Shown: positions 9,645 through 20,273 of the stretch, piece by piece | Position numbering within the stretch: position 1 is the stretch's first letter | How the letters are laid out: the number at the start of each line of letters is the position of its first letter | NCBI GenBank assembly: GCA_037892935.1 | Contig: JAYXKI010000015.1 | Span: 992,001-1,056,000 of the forward strand | Reading direction: 5' to 3' | DNA length: 64,000 nucleotides | DNA from: Phlebopus portentosus | Taxonomy: Eukaryota; Basidiomycota; Agaricomycetes; Boletales; Boletinellaceae | Position numbers and translations under genes: made by a program | Notes under the pieces: model-generated | Seen by the model: only the letters and a program-made list of their open reading frames with translations | Databases searched by the model: none | What the model was told of the DNA's origin: nothing

Positions 9645-12248
9645 GTGGAGCCCCCGGCGAGGGGGGAAATTCACTGTTCGTCCAAAACGAGTAACCAAAC
9701 TCCAGGTAGTACTCGGACTACCCGAAGCCAATCAGCCCGTATCCCCGTAGTTCACCAAGCCTTACCCCAAGTCACACCTCGGACACCTAGGCAGAGGGCA
9801 AGCGCTAGAAGCACCACAGCATCGTCGCTAAGTTCTTCAGTAATTCAACCTTCACCTCTGACCGAGTCCAGTACCCTACCATCGTTCGAGCCGTCGGCCG
9901 AATCGTCTCCTTTTAGTTTCCAAGAAACCGATCTACCTACCGAATTCTCCGAGCAAGAATCCTCGTCGCCTGAGGATATCACTGTTCGACTCGATTACCC
10001 AGACCCCGCTAGGCTCAGACAGCCTCAAACCTCCAATCAAGCGATCCAAGTCGATCCGCTTGCGCAACAGTCGCAACCAAGCGGATTAACTCTCGCTCAC
10101 CACCTCCAAGGACTGGGAAGTAACCTGCAGATCCTTAACCAACTTCAGACCAATTATCAGCAGTTGCAGCGTATATCGAACCAGATGGCTGCAGTTAGAC
10201 CACCTCTTCGAGGTGACAAGAGAGCACCAGTATTCGACGGTTCCGATCCGAAGGAACTGTTCCGCTTCTTCGACGACGTGGATGCGATCGCAATAGATTC
10301 CAACTGGGATGCGTCGACTACCATCAGACGTGGGTACCTGTACTATGCGAAGACTGACGTTGCAGAAGTATGGGAGACCCTCCCCGAAGTTTCTGCCGCC
10401 CCTGCGAGTGTCGGAGATTTCAAAACGGCCGTCAAGAAGCTTTATCCAAGTTTGGCAGACGGCAAGAGATACTCTAGGGGCGAATTGGAGCAGTTCATCG
10501 CCGAATGGGCCGAAAAAGGTATTCACACCAGAGATGAATTCGGCACTTATCATCGCGAGTTCCTACGCAGAGCCAGGTATCTAGTTGCCAGCAACAAACT
10601 TACCGAGAACGACTCGAAATTCGCGTTTCTTCGAGGCATTTCTGGCCAGACTAGGAAGGATATCCTGCAAAGGCTCGAAATCAAGGACCCGGACCACGAG
10701 AGGGGCGACCCCTACGACATCGAGAAAGTAGCAAACGCAGCTATGTACATTCTTTCGGGATCCGCAGTCGATCAGATCGGATCCGACCCAATGAGCGGCG
10801 GAACGAGCGCAACGATGAGCGCGTCGTCGGGAGGACATGGAATGACCGTCAAGAAGGAAGAAACGGACTTGAGTAAAGTTTGGGAAACGCTGAAGGGTTT
10901 TCAGGTAACACTGGAATCGCTCACTAGAGGCCAGGGCCCTCGAATCGCAACAGGTCCGCAACCGGCCCCATTGGCTCGCACGCCCGGATGTGCGTTCTGC
11001 AGCGATCCCGGCCACTTTATAAGGTCGTGCCCGAAGGTACTCGAGTATATCCAGGCCGGAAAGTGTCTACGTGACTCGAACGGACGAGTAGTCATGCCAA
11101 ACGGAGCCTTCGTATCAAGTAGGGTTTCGGGCCGGAACCTGATGGAGCGAATTGACAACTTGCTAAAGCCGAACCCGTCACATCCAGTCAACATCATCGA
11201 AGTCGCCGAGCACCCGGAAACCCCGGCCGAGCCGATAGCATCAGCTATGCTCCAGGAAATCGGCGAGGATCAGACAGAAGAGACCGATTACGAAGTAGAA
11301 CGTTTAGAAATCTTGCTCAACGAGGCAAAGAAGAAAGCGGCGACTGGTAAAAGGCAGAAGTTCGACGGAGTAGTCATTCCGACAAAAGTGGGACCGCCGG
11401 GAAGAGGGGCTTCGAAGGCGCAGCAGTCGCCACCCCCTATTCCTAAGTCCCCGGCGGTTTCACGTTCGTCACCGCAGCGGGATGATATTAGAAAACCCTC
11501 GAACCCCCAACCCCAATACCGCTACGTAGTCCCCGTTGAAGATTCTAACGCTGTCTCTAACGTGCTCACTCGGACGCTCGACACGAGCATTACGCTTAGC
11601 CAAAGGGAACTGTTATCGATCGCCCCCGAACTACGAAAGCAACTAAAGGAACTCACTACCGCAAAGAGATATAACGCTGCCGATGTGAATCTCGTCGAAT
11701 CGCCGAGTTACGCCATGCAACTGTGCGGAACCGCATCGCAACAACCTGAGGACTCGATTCTGTCCATCGGAACGTCGGGAGTGACCGCGGAAGCAACTCT
11801 CCCCCTTCGTACGATTACAGCCGTAGTGGAGGACGCGATGGAAGTGGAGTGCGTACTCGATCAAGGCGCAGCAGTGTGTCTGATTAGGGAAGACGTTTGG
11901 GAAAAACTTCAAGTGCCCCTATCACCGGACCAGAGCACGACCATCGAGATGGCGGACACAGCGAAGTCGGCCACCGTGGGACTAATCCCGAACGCCAAGT
12001 TTACGATAGCCGGGATTGATCTTTCCCTGCAAGTGCATGTCGTTCGTCAGGCGCCGTTTCAGGCGCTACTCGGACGACCCTTCTTCGCAGTAACCGAATG
12101 CGAAACCAAGGATTATACCTCGGGAGACCAGCATATAACGCTATCAGACCCCAACGACAGGAATCGACATAGCAAGGTCGCGACTGGAATTCGGAACGTG
12201 TTGCGCAACGTTGCGCAACAGGGTTTTCAGCAGACGTCGAGGAACTGA
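9645..12248 (+). CDS. gag: Gag-protease polyprotein of inner element (no ATG at its 5' end)
   Basis: The frame is open from 9579 (inside the LTR, after a TAA at 9576) to 12248. No in-frame ATG occurs until ~10185 (residue ~181), so the coordinate given starts at a GTG only as a frame marker. A Ser/Thr/Pro/Gln-rich N-terminus is followed by a gag domain (FDGSDPKELFRFFDDVD-type start, ~205). A CCHC knuckle (C-x2-C-x4-H-x4-C) lies at ~448. A C-terminal retropepsin-like domain has D-Q-G-A at ~739 and an LLGRPF-type flap end. D-Q-G in place of D-S/T-G is a variant I believe occurs in fungal gypsy proteases. The frame is otherwise intact. Confidence 0.85.
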   Translation: MEPPARGEIHCSSKTSNQTPGSTRTTRSQSARIPVVHQALPQVTPRTPRQRASARSTTASSLSSSVIQPSPLTESSTLPSFEPSAESSPFSFQETDLPTEFSEQESSSPEDITVRLDYPDPARLRQPQTSNQAIQVDPLAQQSQPSGLTLAHHLQGLGSNLQILNQLQTNYQQLQRISNQMAAVRPPLRGDKRAPVFDGSDPKELFRFFDDVDAIAIDSNWDASTTIRRGYLYYAKTDVAEVWETLPEVSAAPASVGDFKTAVKKLYPSLADGKRYSRGELEQFIAEWAEKGIHTRDEFGTYHREFLRRARYLVASNKLTENDSKFAFLRGISGQTRKDILQRLEIKDPDHERGDPYDIEKVANAAMYILSGSAVDQIGSDPMSGGTSATMSASSGGHGMTVKKEETDLSKVWETLKGFQVTLESLTRGQGPRIATGPQPAPLARTPGCAFCSDPGHFIRSCPKVLEYIQAGKCLRDSNGRVVMPNGAFVSSRVSGRNLMERIDNLLKPNPSHPVNIIEVAEHPETPAEPIASAMLQEIGEDQTEETDYEVERLEILLNEAKKKAATGKRQKFDGVVIPTKVGPPGRGASKAQQSPPPIPKSPAVSRSSPQRDDIRKPSNPQPQYRYVVPVEDSNAVSNVLTRTLDTSITLSQRELLSIAPELRKQLKELTTAKRYNAADVNLVESPSYAMQLCGTASQQPEDSILSIGTSGVTAEATLPLRTITAVVEDAMEVECVLDQGAAVCLIREDVWEKLQVPLSPDQSTTIEMADTAKSATVGLIPNAKFTIAGIDLSLQVHVVRQAPFQALLGRPFFAVTECETKDYTSGDQHITLSDPNDRNRHSKVATGIRNVLRNVAQQGFQQTSRN
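12200..12219. repeat. Tandem 10-bp palindromes GTTGCGCAAC
   Basis: GTTGCGCAAC occurs twice head to tail, giving a perfect 20 bp palindrome inside the end of the gag-protease frame. Related TTGCGCAAC, GCGCAAC or GTTGCGAATCGCAAC strings recur at ~16030-16070, 16612, 17377, 17876 and 18098. Confidence 0.85.
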
Positions 12249-12373
12249 TACTAAGACGTCAGCGAGACGTAGGCGATTATTCATGTTCAAGCCTCAACAA
12301 TACATTTTCTATCTATTCTATTGATGTTTCCGACGCTTTCACCTCTCTATTTAGTAACCAGCTTCGGAAGCTG

Positions 12374-15300
12374 ATGAAAGACCCAATGCGTTTCGCTACT
12401 GACTATTCAAATCGACCTTATAGATCATGTATTCTAGAGACCCCGGACGACGACGACCCGGCGGTACTCATGTACAAACGCGTCGCTCAGAAAGTACGGC
12501 CCGTCCCCGGGGTACTACCAGAAGAATTTCGGATCGTTCGAAGGAGGCATCCGAACCCGCTCGAAGGACTGTCCGAAATACCAAAGAAACCGAAACCGTT
12601 TACGCCCATAGGCAGACTTACGAAGGAGCGGTTTGAAGCCCTCAGGATTGACGAGAATCAGTTCTTATGGCCCAAAGAAAGGCTGCTAGTGGCTAACCTA
12701 CTTATGCTGCAGGAAGGAGCACTAGCGTGGACGGAAGCGGAACGGGGTAGTTTCGATGCGCAATACTTCGATCCGATTCGCATCCCGACGGTACCGCATG
12801 TACCGTGGGTACACAAGAACATACCTATTCCTCCGGGTATTCTCGAGCGTACCATCAACCTGATTCGCGAGAAAATCAAGAATGGAGCCATTGAACCGTC
12901 TAACTCCTCGTACCGATCACGATGGTTTTGCCTAGTCAAGAAAGATGGAGTCTCCCTTCGATTTATACTCGACCTGCAAGACATGAATGGCGTTTCCGTC
13001 CGAGACTCAGCCGTTCCGCCGAATATAGAGACCATTGCGGAGCGTTGCGGCGGACGAAGTTGTTATTCGAGCCTCGATTTCTATGTGGCTTTTGACCAGC
13101 GAGTTCTAGACGAACGCTCTCGAGATCTCACGACATTTCAGACTCCCTTGGGAACGTTCAGAATGACGGTTCTCCCGATGGGATACACGAATTCCCTTCA
13201 GATTATGCACAATGACGTCGCTTTCATCCTACAAGACGAGATTCCGCACTGTACCGATCCGTATGCAGACGATTCGCCCGGATTAGGTCCCAAAACGCGC
13301 TACGAACTCCCGGATGGCTCTTACGAAACCCTGCCAGAGAATCCAGGGATTAGGCGATTTATTTACGAGCATATATGCGACGTAAATCGAATTTTGCAGC
13401 GAGTCAAGGCAGTGGGAGGGACGTACTCAGGAAAGAAAATGGAGATCGGCGTTGAGTCAATCGTATTTCTCGGACACAAACTGACATATTATGGACGAGA
13501 GCCAGACGAATCGAAAGTCCAGAAGGTCAGTGACTGGCCGCCATGCCGATCCGTAACCGAAGTCAAAGGATTCCTCGGAACAGTGGGAGTCCTGCGAATT
13601 TTCATTAAGGATTTCGCCAAGATAGCACGCCCCCTCAATCGACTCACTCGGAAGAACAACATTTTCGATTGGACAGACGAAGAACAGGAATCAATGAACG
13701 AGTTGAAAGAAGCGGTCATTAGGTGTCCAGCTCTATGCGCAATAGACTATCAATCGCAACTCGAAGTCGTACTTGCGGTGGATTCATCGATTATCGGAGT
13801 AGGATGGTATTTGGGTCAAGAACACGTAGATGGACGAAGAAGGATTAATCGCTTCGGTTCCATAAACTGGAATGCCACGCAAGCAACATACTCCCAACCG
13901 AAAATCGAACTTTACGGACTATTTCGTACGTTACACGCCATGCGACTATATCTCATCGGAGTGCGCAAGCTTGTCGTAGAAATGGACGCAGCATACATTA
14001 AAGGCATGATTAACAACCCGGACTTACAACCTAACGCTACGATCAACCGCTGGATCGCCGGGATACTTCTATTCGACTTCGAGATTCGCCACATCCCGGC
14101 GGCAAACTTCAAATGCACCGACGGACTTTCTCGACGACCCCCGGCACCCGAAGATCCACCTCCGGACAAAGGATACGAAGAGTGGATAGACGACACGTAT
14201 GGATTCTACATCGAAAACCCAGTTACGACGTATTGCGCAGACTTACGTGCGCGCAACCAAGCGAAACGACTCCCATCGAGCCCTGGAAATGCGCAAGCAA
14301 CTCTCGGATCAGTAGGATACCTCGAGGGCTCGAACAGTAAACGCCGGAAGGGAAACGGCAGCTCTGACTTCCCGAAGATGACTGACATCGCGTTGACCTT
14401 GTTTCCCAGCTCCGAGAGAGCTAACCCGAAAGATGCTCGCTTGGATCACGTCAAGAGCTTCTTGATCGGCCAGAAGCGACCGGATCAGTTAGACGATCGT
14501 GGCTATGCAGCGCTGATCAGGTACGCGGCAAATTTCTTCGCTAGAGACGGACGTTTGTGGAAGAAGGTGCGGAACGGACGACACCAGGTCGTAATCGAAC
14601 CGGAACGCAGATGGAACCTCGTAAAGCAAGCGCATGACGATCTAGGCCACAAGGGAGTATACTCTGTTCGAATTCGACTCCTGGAACGATTTTGGTGGCC
14701 TACCCTCGGTCCAGACGTCAAATACTACGTGCGCACCTGTCATGAGTGCCAAGTTCGCCAGACGAAGAACATTCTAATTCCCCCGGTCGTACCAACAATA
14801 CCATCGATTTTCCAGCGCATACACATCGACACCAAGGTAATGCCGAAGTCTGGAGGATACCGGTACATCGTACAAGCCCGATGCGCTTTATCCGGTTACC
14901 CCGAATTTCGACTCTTGCGCGAAGAAACCGGCAAAGCGATAGCCCAGTTCATTTTCCAAGACCTCCTTTGCAGATACGGCGCTTGTCCCGAGCTCGTAAC
15001 AGATAATGGGAAACCGTTCATCGCAGCACTCGATTACCTCAAGAATCGATATCACATCAATCACATACGCATCTCAGCATACAACTCTCGCGCTAATGGA
15101 ATTGTAGAAAGACGCCACTACGATGTGCAGGAAGCCCTGATAAAGGCTGTAGACGGTAATGACAAACGATGGAGCGACCAAGCTTACTCAGTATTTTGGG
15201 CAGAAAGAATCACCATCCAGAAGGCGACCGGAATGTCCCCGTATTACATGGTACACGGAGTAGAGCCTATTCTACCTTTCGACCTCGCCGAAGCCACGTA

Positions 15301-15960
15301 CTTAGCCCCCCGGTCGATACGCCTGTTCCGACTGCGGAACTCATCGCAACTCGCGCGAAGCAGCTCCAGAAGCGTCCTGAGGAACTGGATCGAATCGCCA
15401 GATTAGTTTCCGATGCCCGGCATGCATACGCGCGACAATTCGAAGAGATCAACAAGGCCAAAATCAAAGACTACGATTTCCAGCCAGGACGACTCGTATT
15501 GTTGCGAAATACGCGCATCAAAATGGAACTTAATCGCAAGACGAAGCCCCGATACCTAGGACCCTACGTGGTAGTACGCAAAACAAAGGCCGGTTCATAT
15601 GTCATTGCGGAACTCGACGGATCAGTCTCGAAGATCCGAGTAGCTGCGTTTCGCCTGATTCCTTACTTTCCTCGTTCGAATCTCTCTGTACCCGTTACTA
15701 AACTCGTAAACGCAGCAGATGACGAACTCGAGGACGACGCCAACCCCCAATCGAACCAGAAGAAGACGACGTTTCCGACGCCCAGTCGGAATCTCAAAAC
15801 CTCAACTTATAAACACCATTCAGTTCTGATACCTTCCATGCAAACCACTGACATTCTTCTTCTATTAGATCCCTTCGATTATTCGTTTCATTTCATTCCT
15901 CTCCCGATTTTCCTCTCAATTTTTCCTTCCTTCGAATTATTCGCGCTCAACCGCATTTAG
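12374..15960 (+). CDS. pol: Pol of inner element: RT, RNase H, integrase (one frameshift)
   Basis: The first frame runs from ATG 12374 to 15406. RT has the Y-A-D-D motif at residue ~297. RNase H has a D at the VVLAVDSS motif and ends in LSRRPP. The integrase has an HHCC zinc domain (H-x3-H, C-x2-C) and a catalytic D819, D877, E912 triad. At the C6 run 15306-15311 the conserved reading moves to the -1 frame and continues to 15960, giving a GPY/F module (YLGPYVVV near 15565) but no chromodomain. The shift looks like loss of one C and could be a real defect or a sequencing error. Gag and pol are separate ORFs with 125 bp between them. Confidence 0.88.
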
Positions 15961-16386
15961 ACCCTCGGAAAAGTGTTCGCGCAAACCGAGATACGCGTTC
16001 AACCGCGTGTTCACCTTCATGCGCTCAGTTGCGAATCGCAACCCGGCGTAGCGCTGCGCAAAACAGCGCAACTAGCTTATTTTTCTCTCAGTCCTTTCGA
16101 CTCAATAATCACCGCTTATTTTCTCTAATCTCTCATTTTCTCATATCTCAATCCTCATTCTTCCATTATTCTTCGACCTCGCCTCATTTACCTTCACCCC
16201 AAACGTCAAAACCGCAAACAAAAATTCATAACATTCAAAAACGCACAAAAACTATATATACAAAAGTTCAAATTATTTTTTTCTTTTTCTTCTTTTTCTT
16301 TGTTTTTATTCGTCCCATGAGGGGACACTAGACGAAAAGCGTCGTTTTTGACGCACTCTACCCCCTCTCCTCACTCCTCTTACTCC
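15961..16386 (+). other. Non-coding stretch between sense pol and antisense gene
   Basis: Contains palindromic GTTGCGAATCGCAAC (~16028), AT-rich sequence and a T/C-rich tract at 16265-16308. It separates two convergent coding units (pol on plus, Zn2Cys6 gene on minus), so it probably holds both polyadenylation regions. No ORF supported. Confidence 0.6.
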
Positions 16387-18306
16387 TTACTCTTCCTCCT
16401 CACCCCTTACCACCCTTCCTAGCGCACTGGTCTCGGCCAGCATCTCCTCCGCTAGGTTGCGCAGTTGATCCGCAGCGCGGAACAACACGCGCGCGCGCCT
16501 CTCCAAGGCCGCCATCCGGAAATGGACGGCGCTCTCGTCCGTCCCGGCGACCAACTCCTCGATGTCACTCACCTCGAGGACAGGCGCAACCGGCATCCTC
16601 AGCACCTGCGCCGTTGCGCACTGACGAGCTTCGCGCGTCTCGCGTTCCACCTGCTCGTTCCGCAGGCGACGCGCAGCCCTCCCGTGCGTAGCCAGCTCGC
16701 ATCGCCGCCTGGCCTTCGTGCGGCAGTAATCACAGGCCTGCCCAGGGAAACCCTCACAGACCCGGCCTGTCCTCGCGCACCTCTCACACCCCTCATCATG
16801 CACGACCCAGCCACCAGCAGACGAATTGCTGCTGCTGCTGCTACTGCTGCTGCCGTCCCCGCCATCGCCTTGGCTTCCCTCATCCTCTTCCATTCGTTCT
16901 GCACTCGGAGACTCGCTCGCAGCCGGAGGATTGCTGTTGCTGCTGTTGCTCTCGCTGACAGCACCGTCCGGAAGAAAGAGGGGCGCTTCGTCAAAAGCCC
17001 CAAAGTCGTCATCTCCAGCCGGACCCCCAGAAGAGAAACCGTTGGCAGCAGAAGGAATGTTGCTGCTGCTGTTGTTGCAGTTCTCCTCTACCGACTCCTC
17101 GTCGCTCGAATAATCGACAATCCGAGGCCGCTTCGTGGGCCTCTCATCTCTCTCGCGATCCGAAGACGGCGACGGAACCCTGACCGCGCTTGCCATCTTC
17201 TCCAGCTCGCTCAAGTACGAAACTCGGTCCGCACGATCTTCCAGCTCGCTGATGACGGACTCCCGCTCCACCTGACTCAAGTCTTGACGACCCAGCAGCG
17301 TCCTGAGGGCAGACTCGGTCAATTCGGATATACCCGACGAAAAGGGGCCCGATCCGCCGAGATGCGCATCGGAACGCAGCGCAACGAGGGCGTCTGCGGC
17401 TTTGACCGAGCACGGGCAGCACTTCTCCTCATACGCAGTCCAGCACCGCAGGGCCTCGTGGACGTGACTCTTCAGCGGCGCTGAGAGGAGGATTCCCCGG
17501 ATCTCCGCCCAAGCGAGCCACCCGAATTCGGTCCAGACGTCGTCAATCTCCGTGCCGGGAGGACGACGACCGACCCAAAACATCCGCCATAGCTAGAAGT
17601 TCAACAGTTAGCAAGATTTGAAGAAGAAGCGAGAATGAGCACTCACCTGGTCCAGATCGATCTTCATGACCGTGTTCTCCAGCTCGTCCTTCCTTTCGTC
17701 GAAATGGCCAACCAGTGGCCGTAGCAGATCGCGGTGACGACCGATCGCCCCTTCTAGACCGGTCAAACCCGCGCGCCATTGCTGAACGTAGACTTCGGTG
17801 TCCGGCTTCGAACGCTTTTCGTCCTCGAGGTACGAAGCCTTGAGCGCATCGAGCTGGTCGCAGTTGATGTCGAGGGTTGCGCAACGATCCGCAAGCGCAA
17901 CCACGCTTTCCGCCCAGAAACGCGCGGCATACGGCGGCCACATCAAATCGATGGGCACCCACTCGGGCCGAAGGTCCTCGAGTCTCTTTCTCGCAGTCTA
18001 TGAAGTTCAGGAAGTCGGAACGGAACGAAGAGAATAGATGAAGACAGAAAAGAAAGCGCACCTGGATCTCACGCATTTCCTCCGCCCTCTCAACGGACTG
18101 CGCAACGGTCATCCTCACGAACCGTCTCTGATCCACGTCCTCGTGCAAACGCTCGATGACCTGGACCTGGTTCCGACACCGTAAAGCCACGTATCGCTGA
18201 ACACGAAGCCCTCCGCTGAGACAGGGATCTCGTCGAACAGCGGCTGTTGTTGCTGCTGTTGCGGTTGTTGCTGTTGTCGCTGTTGTTGTTGCTGTTGATG
18301 GGACAT
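16387..18306 (-). CDS. Antisense, intron-containing gene with Zn2Cys6 cluster carried inside the inner retrotransposon
   Basis: Exon 1 starts at ATG 18306 and opens with a Gln-rich tract. Exon 2 is 17997-17647 and exon 3 is 17592-16387. Introns 18061-17998 (64 nt, GTGCGC..CATAG) and 17646-17593 (54 nt, GTGAGT..TTCTAG) both have clean GT-AG ends on the minus strand, and they join exons 1-2 and 2-3 in frame. The C-terminal part holds six cysteines (16788-16699) spaced C-x2-C-x6-C-x7-C-x2-C-x7-C, the fungal binuclear zinc cluster pattern, but in the middle of exon 3 and not at the N-terminus. A Ser-rich, acidic region precedes it and a helical tail follows. One base shift near 18185 separates the Gln-rich start from the rest of exon 1. 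Function unknown; DNA binding is possible. Confidence 0.65.
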
Positions 18307-18426
18307 GACGGAGAGAAGAGAGGATAGATGAACGGAACGCGTCGCGAACCGCGTTTTACGCGTCAAGAATCTAGAGACGCCGAGTCTAACCCTATTGGGA
18401 GTGTGACTGCGGACAGTCACGATTTC

Positions 18427-18440
18427 AAGAAACCGGGAGA
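18427..18440 (+). other. Polypurine tract of inner element
   Basis: AAGAAACCGGGAGA directly abuts the TG of the 3' LTR at 18441, the expected place for plus-strand priming. It has two C bases, so it is imperfect. Confidence 0.5.
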
Positions 18441-19782
18441 TGTAAGAAGCATCGACACGCTAGGTCCGAGATCGCGCACGTGACACGTGTTCCGCGGTGA
18501 TCAGCATCGTAACAGCGGAACTCGGTGCGGATCGATTCGATTCGAAGTGGAACGGACTACTGTAGCCTCTCGCACTCGACCGCTGCGTAGGAAGAACCTT
18601 CGGACGCTCGAGCCACCCAGTCGAAAACTTACAAAGGCTGACTTAGCTAGCTCGTCTTACTAAACCCAGGCACGAGAGGTAAATTGAAGGATCCGCAATC
18701 AGCCCCCGACACCTCCCAAGTTTTGACCCAACGCGATGCACTCCGGCTTTTCCCCTTTTGAGTCCCATATGCGTTCATATTTTGTTTTGTTCCTTATGAT
18801 TCTTATGCTCATTATTCCGTGTGCACTCACATTTCGTGTTATGCTCTATGGTCATTATCTCGCCACCTTCCAGATATGCTCACCTCGTCCTTTGTTCCCG
18901 TGTGTTCCCTTATGATTTTCACTTCCGATTTCCTTTCGTTATGCCCCCTGACGCTCCGATGGCTCAGGTTCGGACAAAGTTATAAATAGGCGAGCAACTT
19001 GTAGTAGGAGCCCAGTTTTAGCCTGGAGAGTCTTAGCAGAAAACAGTTTAGCTCGGGCTAGAACCTACTTCAGCTACAGTCGAGACCAATTCGACTCTTC
19101 CTGTACTCTCCTCGACTCTATCTCCCAAAAATACACGATAGTTCTGTCTCATACGCCTCGAGTCTCCTGCTCTGCAGTCGTACCCGAGCCCAGTGTGATC
19201 AGTTCAACCCGTGTTGAAGTCAGAGACCCTCATCTCTCCTCCCTACGCCTCTACGCAAGGTCTCACTTGAGTCCCTTGCGTATCGCTTCGTTCCGCGTCG
19301 TATCGCTCCGTTTCATTTCGTAACCCACCGAAACCCGTCGTAACTCGTCGTAACCCGTTATATCATGTCGGATCCTCGAAAGGATCACCTTCGAATCGTC
19401 AGCGCTTAGGGGAAGTCCTTCTCTAAGCTTCGTCTCATCGTCTTCCGCCTCCAGGGTTCGAATCCATCGAGGGATTACCTGTGAGGACATCGATTACCTT
19501 CGCACCGCCACCGCCGATCCCCCTTGCTTCGACTTCTCCCGCCTTGCTTCTTCGCCTATCTCCTTTAATCCAACCCCCCCCCTCGCATACATCCAGCAGC
19601 CTTCAATCCCATTTCTCCTCCATCCCTTCCGGAACTGCTCCGGAACCCAGATCGACGCATCAGCGCTTCTCTAGTTTTCCCCCCCGAACAAGAAGTCACC
19701 CTATCTCTTTCACCCACTCGCTTTTTAATCTTACCGAACAGCCCCCAAGAACTGTGACACTCCTCAGCTATCAGACAGTGCA
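18441..19782 (+). repeat. 3' LTR of inner element
   Basis: Matches 8301-9632, with TATAAATA at 18981-18988. Read on the minus strand, its left end lies ~135 bp upstream of the antisense gene's ATG, so an antisense promoter may sit in or next to it. CpG sites of the 5' copy near 8574-8594 are TpG or CpA here. Confidence 0.92.
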
Positions 19783-20246
19783 CGATATTTTATGGGAGGA
19801 TGGGCGACATTTTAAGCAGATTTCGCATCAGTATCGATGGAACCAAGTATTATCAAGGAGGCCAGACTATGAACAGGGCCAAGAGGACCAGCCAGGGTCC
19901 GCAATTGTTCAGAACATCGGACCTGCCCTGCGCACAGTACGGGTATTTGAGAAGATTCTGAACTGGGAGAGAAAATCGAGACGCCTATGAACGATCCAAA
20001 GAACCAGTGATCGGAACGTTCGAAGAAGGATATTGGTGGAAAGACAATAAATTGGTTATCCCACCAGATGAAGAAGTTAAAAAGGAAATTGTACAACAGT
20101 GCCATGACGCACCGGCATCGGGACACCCGGGGTTACAGAAGACTATAGACAAACTGGAGAGAAGAGTCTGGTGGCCAAAGATAAGGGAATGGGTCGAAGA
20201 ATATGTGCGCACATGCGACGTGTGCCAGAGGACGAAAGCGCGATGA
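19783..20246 (+). pseudogene. pol: Outer pol continuation: RNase H tail and integrase zinc domain, frameshifted
   Basis: Just after the inner LTR the frames read RWATF/LSRFRISI-like and then LSRRPDYEQG, the end of a gypsy RNase H, but in changing frames. From 20007 one frame gives the integrase HHCC domain (H-D-A-P..GHPG, C-x2-C in RTCDVCQRTK). It ends in TGA at 20244-20246 where CGA (Arg) would continue into the integrase core: probably one C-to-T change. About 80 codons of RNase H between T-D-A-S and RWATF are missing. Confidence 0.75.
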
Positions 20247-20273
20247 GGAAAGACGCAACCACCACTGCAGCCA

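Larger units (their letters stand above)
8301..19782 (+). mobile_element. Inner Ty3/gypsy LTR retrotransposon nested in outer RNase H
   Basis: Two ~1.33 kb direct repeats begin TGTAAGAAGC at 8301 and 18441 and end ...CAGTGCA at ~9632 and ~19782. Between them are gag-protease, RT-RNase H-integrase and an antisense gene. The flanks do not show a 5 bp duplication (GCCGT before, CGATA after), and roughly 80 codons of the outer RNase H are missing at the junction. Protease (D-Q-G) and RT (Y-A-D-D) motifs differ from the outer element, so this is a different gypsy lineage and not a copy of it. Confidence 0.93.

Noticed and set aside
16465..17484. Plus-strand 339-codon frame opposite the antisense gene
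   Set aside because: The minus strand has spliced exons, a cysteine cluster and Ser-rich codons; the plus frame is a repetitive Arg/Ala/Leu shadow.
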